Shown piece by piece: positions 1 to 4,664 of a stretch of 5,626 nt of DNA. The first letter of the stretch is position 1; each line of letters begins with the position of its first letter. The notes under the pieces were generated by a model that made no database searches, was not told where the DNA came from, and saw only the letters and a list, made by a program, of their open reading frames with translations. Position numbers and translations under genes: made by a program. The stretch is from Faecalibacterium sp. UBA1360 (GTDB lineage Bacteria > Bacillota > Clostridia > Oscillospirales > Ruminococcaceae): contig DBRU01000067.1 of assembly GCA_002306375.1 (NCBI GenBank), forward strand, positions 1-5,626. Direction: 5' to 3'.

Positions 1-208
1 TCTTTATAAATGGTATTTAATCACTTACAAAGCGTTAAATCACTGTAATTTCTCAGACCCAATCGCTTGCGTCCTGTTGAATTACTTGTTTTTTGGAATT
101 GATTAAAGTGTTTTTCCAAACACTGTAAGGTTCCACAAGTTTCAGGTTTGTTCAATTTTCAAGGTCCTGCTGGGCGCTGTTTCTCTCGAAGCAGCTTGAT
201 TATTATAT
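1..208 (-). other. Probable rRNA operon leader (transcribed leftward)
   Basis: Read on the minus strand, this AT-rich stretch follows a strong promoter and contains a boxA-like sequence, so it is best explained as the 5' leader of an rRNA operon whose first RNA (expected 16S) begins beyond the left edge. No recognisable 16S or 23S start is present within the window. It holds a small hairpin at 107-124 (stem AGTGTTT/AAACACT, loop GGAA on the minus strand). The octamer CACTGTAA (plus strand) occurs twice, at 41-48 and 121-128. No credible protein gene is seen on either strand. The rRNA assignment is inferred from promoter architecture and boxA. A tRNA operon or another highly expressed stable RNA is the main alternative. 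Confidence 0.65.
149..166 (-). promoter_or_regulatory. boxA-like antitermination sequence
   Basis: On the minus strand the sequence reads GACCTTGAAAATTGAACA, close to the boxA-type CTTTGAAAA(C/T)TGAA sequence common in Firmicute rRNA leaders and spacers, where Nus factors assemble to prevent Rho or intrinsic termination. Its place some 36 bp downstream of the -10 of a consensus promoter fits an rRNA leader. The assignment rests on motif similarity only. Confidence 0.6.
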
Positions 209-230
209 CTCATCGGGTTCCTTTTGTCAA
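202..230 (-). promoter_or_regulatory. Gene-proximal strong sigma-A promoter (rRNA-type)
   Basis: On the minus strand a perfect TTGACA (-35, bases 225-230) is separated by exactly 17 bp from a perfect TATAAT (-10, bases 202-207). This is a full consensus vegetative promoter directing transcription to the left, away from the metal transporter gene. Two T-runs on the plus strand (235-240 and 245-251; A-tracts on the transcribed orientation) lie just upstream of the -35 about one helical turn apart, like an UP element or curved DNA. Confidence 0.88.
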
Positions 231-296
231 GGACTTTTTTGAGATTTTTTTCGGCCGTTTCTTCGGCGCCCGCTGCCCTCGCGGGACAGCTTGCTT

Positions 297-325
297 ATAT
301 TACCACCGCCGCCCCTGTTTGTCAA
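297..325 (-). promoter_or_regulatory. Distal tandem promoter (rRNA-type) with phased A-tracts
   Basis: On the minus strand a perfect TTGACA (bases 320-325) is followed after 17 bp by TAATAT (bases 297-302, four of six consensus matches). It lies 95 bp upstream of the second promoter in the same orientation, the usual P1/P2 arrangement of rRNA operons. Upstream of its -35 are three T-runs on the plus strand (329-334, 340-346, 351-357) with centres 11 to 11.5 bp apart, as expected of a curved UP-element-like activator region. Confidence 0.75.
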
Positions 326-366
326 CACTTTTTTCGAGGTTTTTTTCGGATTTTTTTCGCCGCAGC

Positions 367-404
367 CTATCTTGGGGAGCACGGGAAAACGGGGCACAAG
401 ATAG
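367..404. repeat. 8-bp perfect inverted repeat between divergent promoters
   Basis: CTATCTTG (367-374) and CAAGATAG (397-404) are perfect inverted copies separated by 22 bp. The element lies between the leftward rRNA-type promoters and the rightward metal transporter promoter. The arms are about three helical turns apart centre to centre, so a bound dimer or a pair of operator half-sites is possible. It is not followed by a T-run and does not look like an intrinsic terminator. Function unknown. Confidence 0.45.
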
Positions 405-419
405 CATAGCAGGTTTTGC

Positions 420-448
420 TTGCGCTTTGCCGCCAAACCTCTTATACT
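420..448 (+). promoter_or_regulatory. Promoter of the CorA-like gene
   Basis: TTGCGC (420-425) and TATACT (443-448) are separated by 17 bp, which places transcription start near 455 and gives a leader of about 30 nt before the ATG at 485. The -10 matches consensus at five of six positions and the -35 at only three or four, so a moderate vegetative promoter is inferred. Confidence 0.55.
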
Positions 449-484
449 GATAAGGTATGAACAAACAAGGCGGTGGGAAGCTAT

Positions 485-1429
485 ATGATGAAGATCTACC
501 AAACGCAGGACAAGCGCCTGACCCGCACGGCGGAGATCGACGAAGGCGCCTGGGTCTGCCTGACCGCGCCCACGGCCGAGGAGATCCGCCAGGTAGCGGC
601 CACCCTGGACATTGAGCCGGCGGACTTGCAGGCCGCCCTGGACCCGGAAGAATCGGCCCGCGTATCGCTGGAGGACGGGTACACCGTTATTATTGTGGAC
701 ATCCCCATCCAGGTGCCCGACAAGGGCGTGGGCGTTTACACCACGATCCCCCTGGGCATTCTGCTGACCCAGCAGACGCTGACCACGGTATGCTCGGTGG
801 ACACCCAGGTATTGCAGGACTTTGCGGCCTGCCGCATGCGGGAGTTCAGCACCCGCAAGAAGATGCGCTTTGTCTACCAGATCCTGAACCGGGCCGCCAT
901 GCTGTACCAGCAGGAGCTGCGCCTGATCGACCGGCGACGGCAGGAGATCGAGAAAAACCTGTCCGGCGTGAGCATGCGGGACAGCGACCTGATCGAACTG
1001 CACGCTTTGGAGTCCACGCTGGTGTACTTTGCCACCAGCCTGCGTGCCAACAGCACGGTGCTGGACCGGCTGACCCGCTACAAACGGTTGGAACAGTACC
1101 CGGACGACATGGAACTGCTGGACGATGTGATCGTGGAGATGCGCCAGGCCATTGAGATGACCAGCATCTACCGCGACGACATCAAGGGCACCCGGGAGCT
1201 GTTCAGCGCCGTGCTGGACAACCGGCTGAACAACGCCATGAAATACCTGACCTCGGTCACGCTGATCATGGCTGTACCCACCGTGGTTTCGGGCCTGTAC
1301 GGCATGAACGTCAACCTGACCGGCATGCCTTTTGCCGCCAACACCTGGGGGTTCGGCATCGTTTGCACCATCATCCTGTGCATTTGCGTGGGGGCGGCCT
1401 GGTTCTTGCACAAAAAGCATATGCTTTGA
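485..1429 (+). CDS. CorA-family divalent metal ion (Mg2+/Co2+) transporter
   Basis: This encodes a 314-residue inner-membrane protein of the CorA metal-ion transporter family, which forms pentameric channels that take up Mg2+ (some members carry Co2+, Ni2+ or Zn2+). The long N-terminal part (about residues 1-250) is soluble, charged and helical, with a central segment rich in Arg, Glu and Gln, as in the cytoplasmic funnel of CorA. The C-terminus has two membrane segments (about 254-272 and 288-308) joined by a short loop that opens with the family signature YGMN (GMN at residues 273-275). The protein ends in a short basic tail (HKKHML), as CorA proteins do. The outer loop after GMN reads VNLTGMPFA and lacks the acidic MPEL-type motif of classical CorA. 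ATG485 is preferred over an in-frame GTG at 473 because the purine-rich stretch around 473-480 is placed for ATG485 and GTG473 would have no usable ribosome site. Ion preference cannot be told from the sequence. The gene appears monocistronic, with its own promoter and terminator. Confidence 0.93.
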   Translation: MMKIYQTQDKRLTRTAEIDEGAWVCLTAPTAEEIRQVAATLDIEPADLQAALDPEESARVSLEDGYTVIIVDIPIQVPDKGVGVYTTIPLGILLTQQTLTTVCSVDTQVLQDFAACRMREFSTRKKMRFVYQILNRAAMLYQQELRLIDRRRQEIEKNLSGVSMRDSDLIELHALESTLVYFATSLRANSTVLDRLTRYKRLEQYPDDMELLDDVIVEMRQAIEMTSIYRDDIKGTRELFSAVLDNRLNNAMKYLTSVTLIMAVPTVVSGLYGMNVNLTGMPFAANTWGFGIVCTIILCICVGAAWFLHKKHML

Positions 1430-1435
1430 TCCTTG

Positions 1436-1464
1436 GCGGCGCTTGCGGGCGCCGCTTTTTCTTT
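1436..1464 (+). terminator. Intrinsic terminator after the CorA-like gene
   Basis: GCGGCGC (1436-1442) pairs perfectly with GCGCCGC (1449-1455) around a 6-nt loop, followed by TTTTTCTTT. It begins 7 bases after the stop codon, so it ends the transporter transcript and separates it from the sigma factor operon. Confidence 0.9.
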
Positions 1465-1477
1465 GCCGGGCCCGGGG

Positions 1478-1510
1478 TTGCACTGCGGCGACGGTCGGGG
1501 TATATATAAT
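1478..1510 (+). promoter_or_regulatory. Candidate vegetative promoter of the sigma factor operon
   Basis: TTGCAC (1478-1483) lies 17 bp before TATATA (1501-1506), inside the AT stretch TATATATAAT. A perfect TATAAT at 1505-1510 overlaps but would be 21 bp from that -35. Either gives a leader of about 80 nt before the sigma gene ATG. A perfect palindrome CCGGGCCCGG (1466-1475) sits just upstream. Confidence 0.5.
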
Positions 1511-1532
1511 ATAGAAGAAGGATGGTCCTGTT

Positions 1533-1558
1533 TGTAACATCCCGCCCGAAATTCCGTT
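1533..1558 (+). promoter_or_regulatory. Candidate ECF-type (SigW-like) autoregulatory promoter
   Basis: TGTAAC (1533-1538) and CGTT (1555-1558) are separated by 16 bp, which resembles the TGAAAC-N16-CGTA consensus of Bacillus SigW-type ECF sigma factors. ECF genes commonly transcribe themselves from such a promoter, so the location before the sigma gene adds weight. With short, degenerate elements a chance match is quite possible. Confidence 0.35.
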
Positions 1559-1559
1559 T

Positions 1560-1571
1560 TGTATTAATACA
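1560..1571. promoter_or_regulatory. 12-bp perfect palindrome before the sigma gene ribosome site
   Basis: TGTATTAATACA is a perfect palindrome that lies between the promoter candidates and the Shine-Dalgarno AAGGAAG (1581-1587). It could be a repressor operator, or simply AT-rich leader. It is too short to form a stable RNA hairpin because no loop remains. Confidence 0.3.
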
Positions 1572-1595
1572 GGAAAGAAAAAGGAAGTGGAGCGC

Positions 1596-2156
1596 ATGGA
1601 AGATTCCGCGATCGTGGCCCTGTACTGGGCCCGGGACGAACGCGCCCTGACCGAGACCGCCGCCAAGTTCGGCGCCTACTGCCGCAAGATCGCCCTGAAT
1701 CTGCTGGGCAGCGCCCGCGACGCCGAGGAAGTGGAGAACGACACCTGGCTGGCGGCCTGGAACAGCATGCCCGAAAACCGCCCGGCCCGGCTGGCGCCTT
1801 ACCTGGGGCGCATCGCCCGCAACCTTTCGCTGGACCGGCGGGACAAGACCCTGGCCCAAAAGCGGGGCGGCGGCCAGGGCGACGCCGTGCTGGAAGAACT
1901 GGAAGCCTGCCTGCCCGACCCCCGCCGGGTAGAACACGAGGTGGAGGCCGCCGAGCTGGGACGCAGCATCAGCGATTTTCTGCGGGCCCTGGACGAGGTG
2001 CCCCGCAACGTCTTTATCCGGCGGTACTGGTACGGCGACGCCACTGCCGACATCGCGGCGCGGTACGGCCTGCCCGACGGGCGGGTGCGGGTCATGCTGC
2101 ACCGCACCAGAGAAAAATTGAAACGATACCTGAACGAACAGGGGGTGACTGTATGA
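1596..2156 (+). CDS. ECF-subfamily RNA polymerase sigma factor (sigma-70 family)
   Basis: This encodes a 186-residue sigma factor made only of regions 2 and 4, the extracytoplasmic-function (group IV) plan, which directs RNA polymerase to a small stress or envelope regulon. Region 2 spans about residues 25-88: the DAEEVENDTWLAAW stretch (42-55) corresponds to the core-binding and -10 recognition helices, followed by LAPYLGRIARNLSLDRRDK (66-84). A linker runs from about 89 to 120. Region 4 (about 121-178) has its helix-turn-helix in DATADIAARYGLPDGRVRVMLHRTREKLK, which contacts the -35. Size is normal for the family. The ATG at 1596 is 8 bp after AAGGAAG (1581-1587). An in-frame GTG at 1587 lies inside that ribosome site and was rejected. 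The stop overlaps the start of the next gene (ATGA), implying coupled translation with a probable anti-sigma factor. The target regulon is unknown. Confidence 0.93.
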   Translation: MEDSAIVALYWARDERALTETAAKFGAYCRKIALNLLGSARDAEEVENDTWLAAWNSMPENRPARLAPYLGRIARNLSLDRRDKTLAQKRGGGQGDAVLEELEACLPDPRRVEHEVEAAELGRSISDFLRALDEVPRNVFIRRYWYGDATADIAARYGLPDGRVRVMLHRTREKLKRYLNEQGVTV

Positions 2157-3451
2157 CCGCACGCAAACTGTTTGAAGCCATCGGCGAGATCGACGACGAT
2201 CTGGTGCTGGCGGCGGACGAGACCGCGGCCCGGCCCCTGCGCGGCTGGAGGCCGATGCTGCGCCGGGCCCTGCCGCTGGCGGCCTGCCTTTGCCTGATCG
2301 CAGGGGGCGCGCTGCTGATCCTGCGCCCCGGCAGCGCCACGGGCGGCATGGCGGCCGACACCACCGCCGAAGCGGGCGAGCCGCAGGAGGCATCCCTGAG
2401 CGCCGAAGCCGCCCCCCAGACCGATATGACCATGGACAGCCCCGTCGATGCAGCCCCCGAGGCCAAGGAGTTCAGCGCAGCCGCCAACGGGGCCGGTGTG
2501 TCCGCCTTCCCGGCCGAACTTCTGGACCTGCTGGCCCCGGCCGCCGACGCCCCCCGCGTTCTGGACCAGGCGCCGCAGACCGAAGCGGAAGAAACAGCCT
2601 TCGTGCTGCCCGAGACCTGGCCCGTCTACCGCACCATGGCCGCGGCCCGCACCATTGACGCCGAGGGCATGCGCGCCCGCCTGGAAACGCTGCTGACCGC
2701 CCTTGGCCTGGACCCGGCGCTGGCGCAGGATGCGGTATACACCGGGCTGACCCAGGCCGAAGCCGAAGAACAGGCCGCCGCTTTGCGGCAAAACGGCGGC
2801 AGCCAAGGCGACGAGCTGGCCCTGTGGGCCGACGCCGCCGCGATGACGCTGGACGTGGCCCCCGGCGGCGACTGGCCCCAGGGCCTGACCCTGTCCGTCG
2901 GCTGCGACGGCGCCGCGACCGCCCTGGTACCCGGGGCAACAGCCGCCGCCCGGACCCCGGCATCGGAAGTACTGGCCAACTGGCCCGGGGTGGCCGCCCT
3001 GGCGGGCGAGAACGCCCAGCCCGCTGACAGCAACGCCACCGACGGGGCGGCGCTGTTCCGCGAAAGCGAGGTCCTGGGGGAACTGCGCTGCGTACAGGTG
3101 CAGCTGGACGAAGCCGGCGGCCTGTGCCGGGTGGTCTGGCGGGACCCCGACCTGGGCGAACCCCTGGCTGCGTGCACGGCCCTGACCCTGGCCGAAGCCA
3201 AGGACCTGCTGCGGCAAAACGTCTTTTTGACCGCGGGCGGTGCACTGGACGGACAAACCGTGCTGGACGACCTGGCCGGCGTGGAGCTGGTCTACCCACA
3301 AAGCCTGGCCTGCGCCTGGTACCTGCCCTACTGGCGGTTCATCGCCGACGAGGGCCCCGCCGGGCAAGACACCGGCGAACGCCTGTACGGCGAGTATCTG
3401 GTGCCGGCGGTTTCTCTGGACGAACTGTGCGACCTGGCCGGTCTTTCCTGA
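2153..3451 (+). CDS. Single-pass membrane protein, probable anti-sigma factor
   Basis: This encodes a 432-residue protein with a short cytoplasmic N-terminus (about 1-38) containing the acidic LFEAIGEIDDDLVLAADE segment, which resembles the first helix of many Clostridia anti-sigma factors. One membrane helix follows (about 39-58, ending in ALLIL), then a large external part of about 370 residues. The external part starts with an Ala, Pro, Glu and Thr-rich linker (about 60-140) and ends in a more ordered region. Near the C-terminus, WYLPYWRFIADEG (about 389-401) and EYLVPAVSLDEL (about 414-425) look like beta strands. I recognise no named family, enzyme motif or zinc-binding HxxxCxxC motif in it. 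The ATG overlaps the sigma gene stop by 4 bp, which is classic for a sigma/anti-sigma pair. It probably binds the sigma factor at the membrane until an outside signal releases it. This role is inferred from context and topology. The very high GC content gives strong Ala, Gly and Pro bias. Confidence 0.75.
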   Translation: MTARKLFEAIGEIDDDLVLAADETAARPLRGWRPMLRRALPLAACLCLIAGGALLILRPGSATGGMAADTTAEAGEPQEASLSAEAAPQTDMTMDSPVDAAPEAKEFSAAANGAGVSAFPAELLDLLAPAADAPRVLDQAPQTEAEETAFVLPETWPVYRTMAAARTIDAEGMRARLETLLTALGLDPALAQDAVYTGLTQAEAEEQAAALRQNGGSQGDELALWADAAAMTLDVAPGGDWPQGLTLSVGCDGAATALVPGATAAARTPASEVLANWPGVAALAGENAQPADSNATDGAALFRESEVLGELRCVQVQLDEAGGLCRVVWRDPDLGEPLAACTALTLAEAKDLLRQNVFLTAGGALDGQTVLDDLAGVELVYPQSLACAWYLPYWRFIADEGPAGQDTGERLYGEYLVPAVSLDELCDLAGLS

Positions 3452-3466
3452 CACGCTCTTTGCCCC

Positions 3467-3503
3467 AACGCCGCCCCCGCGCTGTGCGCGGGGGCGGCGT
3501 TTT
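3467..3503 (+). terminator. Very strong intrinsic terminator of the sigma operon
   Basis: A perfect 16-bp stem (left arm 3467-3482, right arm 3486-3501), nearly all G:C, closes on a 3-nt loop (TGT) and runs into TTTT. It starts 15 bases after the stop of the probable anti-sigma gene and ends that operon. Its right arm is repeated immediately downstream (see the tandem repeat at 3486-3521). Confidence 0.93.
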
Positions 3504-3521
3504 GCGCGGGGGCGGCGTTTT
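3486..3521 (+). repeat. Tandem 18-bp duplication of the terminator right arm
   Basis: GCGCGGGGGCGGCGTTTT occurs twice head to tail with no mismatch (3486-3503 and 3504-3521). The unit is exactly the 3' half of the terminator hairpin plus its T-run. Either copy could pair with the single left arm, the second leaving a loop of about 21 nt. Replication slippage on the GC-rich hairpin is the simplest origin. Confidence 0.92.
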
Positions 3522-3722
3522 GCTGGCCGTGGACAATGTTTACAACTTTTGTGCCAAATCGGTCCAGGCTGCGTCGTATCCTCATACAGACGCGACCAAA
3601 AGAGCTTGTCCGTTCGTCCCTGGCGTATAACTTGTAAATAACGACGAAAATCAGATCAGTTTCTTGTCAGTATCCGCCAAAAGATGGCGGCGGCGGGCAA
3701 AAAACCTCGGCAGGTTTTCGGC
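3522..3722. other. Non-coding stretch with several small hairpins
   Basis: No credible gene is seen here. The base composition is much less GC-rich than the flanking genes. Three inverted repeats stand out. The first, at 3571-3593, has a 9-bp stem (GCGTCGTAT against ATAC-A-GACGC, one bulged A) with loop CCTC; it is framed by GGTC (3561-3564) and GACC (3594-3597), which could extend the stem across an internal bulge. The second is CCGCCA/TGGCGG at 3674-3690 with a 5-nt loop. The third is AAAACCT/AGGTTTT at 3701-3718 with loop CGGC, ending just before the -35 of the phosphatase promoter. A small RNA is possible, but no convincing promoter for one was found. Confidence 0.5.
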
Positions 3723-3751
3723 TTGTATTCCGGCCCGGGACCCCGTATAAT
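3723..3751 (+). promoter_or_regulatory. Promoter of the PAP2 phosphatase gene
   Basis: TTGTAT (3723-3728) and a perfect TATAAT (3746-3751) are separated by 17 bp. Transcription would start near 3758, giving a leader of about 40 nt that carries the strong ribosome site AAAGGAG (3782-3788), 8 bp before the ATG. Confidence 0.82.
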
Positions 3752-3796
3752 GGGGCCGTCCGTGAAGGTCCCTCGATCGTCAAAGGAGTTGTTCCG

Positions 3797-4474
3797 ATGC
3801 GTACCTGGTGCCAACGCCATCCCGTCTGCTTCATGACGGGGTACTTAGTGTTTTATCTGGCCTTTTTCTTTTTGCTGGAACGGCTGGTCCGCGTGCCGGC
3901 CGTGGTGGTGCACTGCGCCCTGGATGAGGTGGTGCCCTTCTGCAAATACGCCATCATCCCCTATTACCTGTGGTTTGCCTGGATCCCCTTTACCCTGTTC
4001 TGGCTGTTGTGGCGCGCGCCCCGGTGGGAGTTCTGGCGCCTGTGCCTGCCTTTGTTCGCCGGTATGACCCTGGCGCTGGTCTTTTGCGCTTTGGTCCCCA
4101 ACGGCGTGGCCCTGCGCCCCCACATCGTGCCCGGCACCGACTGGTTCGCCCAGGCCGTGCGCGGGCTGTACCGCACCGACACCCCCACCAACGTGTTCCC
4201 CTCCATCCACGTGCTCAACGCCGTGACCCTGGACCTGGCGTACCAGCGCCACCTGCGTCTGACGAACACCAGGCGGCGCTGGGTAGGCCCCGCCGCCCAC
4301 CTGTTGGACGCGGCCATCGTGGTGTCCACCGTGCTGCTCAAACAGCACTCGGTGCTGGACGCCGTGGGCGGCATTCTGCTGGCACTGCTTCTGGACCGGG
4401 CGGGCGATCGGCTGACGGCCTGGTGGTACGACCGGCCTATGGGCCGCGCCGGCCGGCTGATCCAGCGCTCGTAA
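3797..4474 (+). CDS. PAP2-superfamily membrane phosphatase (AUR1/PAP2_3-like)
   Basis: This encodes a 225-residue integral membrane protein of the PAP2 (type 2 phosphatidic acid phosphatase) superfamily, which removes phosphate from lipid phosphates or transfers lipid head groups through a phospho-histidine intermediate at the outer membrane face. Hydrophobic segments lie at about 12-30, 52-72, 82-101, 138-148 (weak), 166-182 and 190-200. Active-site motifs are visible: RP at 107-108 (remnant of motif 1), FPSIHV at 134-139 (motif 2, PSxH), and LLKQHSVLDAVGG at 180-192 (motif 3, with His184 as likely nucleophile and Asp188). Motif 3 has KQH where classical PAP2 has SR-x5-H, and motif 1 lacks the usual K-x6-RP. 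This pattern matches the inositolphosphotransferase-like PAP2_3 branch rather than PgpB or undecaprenyl pyrophosphate phosphatases. The start is set by AAAGGAG 8 bp upstream. The gene has its own promoter and terminator. The substrate is not identifiable. Confidence 0.88.
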   Translation: MRTWCQRHPVCFMTGYLVFYLAFFFLLERLVRVPAVVVHCALDEVVPFCKYAIIPYYLWFAWIPFTLFWLLWRAPRWEFWRLCLPLFAGMTLALVFCALVPNGVALRPHIVPGTDWFAQAVRGLYRTDTPTNVFPSIHVLNAVTLDLAYQRHLRLTNTRRRWVGPAAHLLDAAIVVSTVLLKQHSVLDAVGGILLALLLDRAGDRLTAWWYDRPMGRAGRLIQRS

Positions 4475-4505
4475 GATCCCGGGGTGGAATGTTTCCTTCT
4501 TTTTT

Positions 4506-4533
4506 GCGCGCCGGTTCCTTCCGGCGCGCTTTT
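4506..4533 (+). terminator. Intrinsic terminator after the PAP2 gene
   Basis: GCGCGCCGG (4506-4514) pairs perfectly with CCGGCGCGC (4521-4529) around TTCCTT, followed by TTTTCGTT. It lies 31 bases after the stop codon and isolates the phosphatase from the flavodiiron gene. Confidence 0.9.
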
Positions 4534-4541
4534 CGTTGCCC

Positions 4542-4582
4542 TGGTCACTATTTTTTTGTACCATTATTTGTTACAATGACCA
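4542..4582 (+). promoter_or_regulatory. AT-rich promoter region of the flavodiiron gene with flanking inverted repeat
   Basis: This 41-bp AT-rich island between GC-rich sequences is bounded by the inverted hexamers TGGTCA (4542-4547) and TGACCA (4577-4582). It contains a candidate -10 TACAAT (4572-4577), but no good -35 at normal spacing (the best at 17 bp is TATTTT, 4549-4554). A weak -35 is common in activator-dependent promoters, and the flanking hexamers could be regulator half-sites. Both points are inference. Confidence 0.35.
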
Positions 4583-4595
4583 TGATAAAAGCACC

Positions 4596-4639
4596 GCGCC
4601 CGCACACGAACAGACGCGCCGCGCCGAGGGTCCGGGCGC
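4596..4639 (+). promoter_or_regulatory. GC-rich leader with long-range hairpin before the flavodiiron gene
   Basis: GCGCCCG (4596-4602) is perfectly complementary to CGGGCGC (4633-4639) across 30 nt of GC-rich sequence, in an untranslated leader of about 80 nt. The right arm is followed by TTTACAGTTTT, a weak T-rich tail, and then by the ribosome site GGGAGG (4651-4656). It may be a folded leader or a weak attenuator. No known riboswitch was recognised. Confidence 0.3.
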
Positions 4640-4664
4640 TTTACAGTTTTGGGAGGTAGTATCA

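Noticed and set aside
148..450. Small Phe/Arg-rich open frames on the plus strand left of the CorA-like gene
   Set aside because: They translate T-tracts and promoter elements, lack ribosome sites and run against the stable-RNA promoters.
473..484. Upstream in-frame GTG start for the CorA-like gene
   Set aside because: The purine-rich segment that would serve as its ribosome site overlaps or abuts the GTG itself, while ATG485 has a usable spacing.
227..1666. 479-codon open frame on the minus strand across the CorA-like gene
   Set aside because: It runs antisense to a clear CorA-family gene and through the rRNA-type promoters and a terminator. Its product is rich in Gln, His, Gly and Arg with no family features. 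High GC makes stop codons rare in such shadow frames.
1799..3454. 551-codon open frame on the minus strand across the sigma/anti-sigma operon
   Set aside because: It is opposite two genes supported by a family match, a ribosome site and an ATGA overlap. The product is low-complexity Gly/Gln/Ala-rich with no recognisable domain and no good ribosome site.
3606..3631. Possible promoter TTGTCC / TATAAC in the gap before the PAP2 gene
   Set aside because: The spacer is only 14 bp and no gene or terminated small RNA follows; the consensus promoter at 3723-3751 explains the phosphatase.
3124..3641. Plus-strand frames crossing the end of the anti-sigma gene and the terminator
   Set aside because: They read through a 16-bp GC-rich terminator hairpin and its duplicated arm, have biased Arg/Pro composition and no ribosome site.
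3970..4659. 229-codon plus-strand frame overlapping the PAP2 gene and running past its terminator
   Set aside because: It is a different frame of a clear PAP2 protein, Arg/Pro-rich as typical of GC-rich shadow frames, and it crosses an intrinsic terminator and the next promoter.
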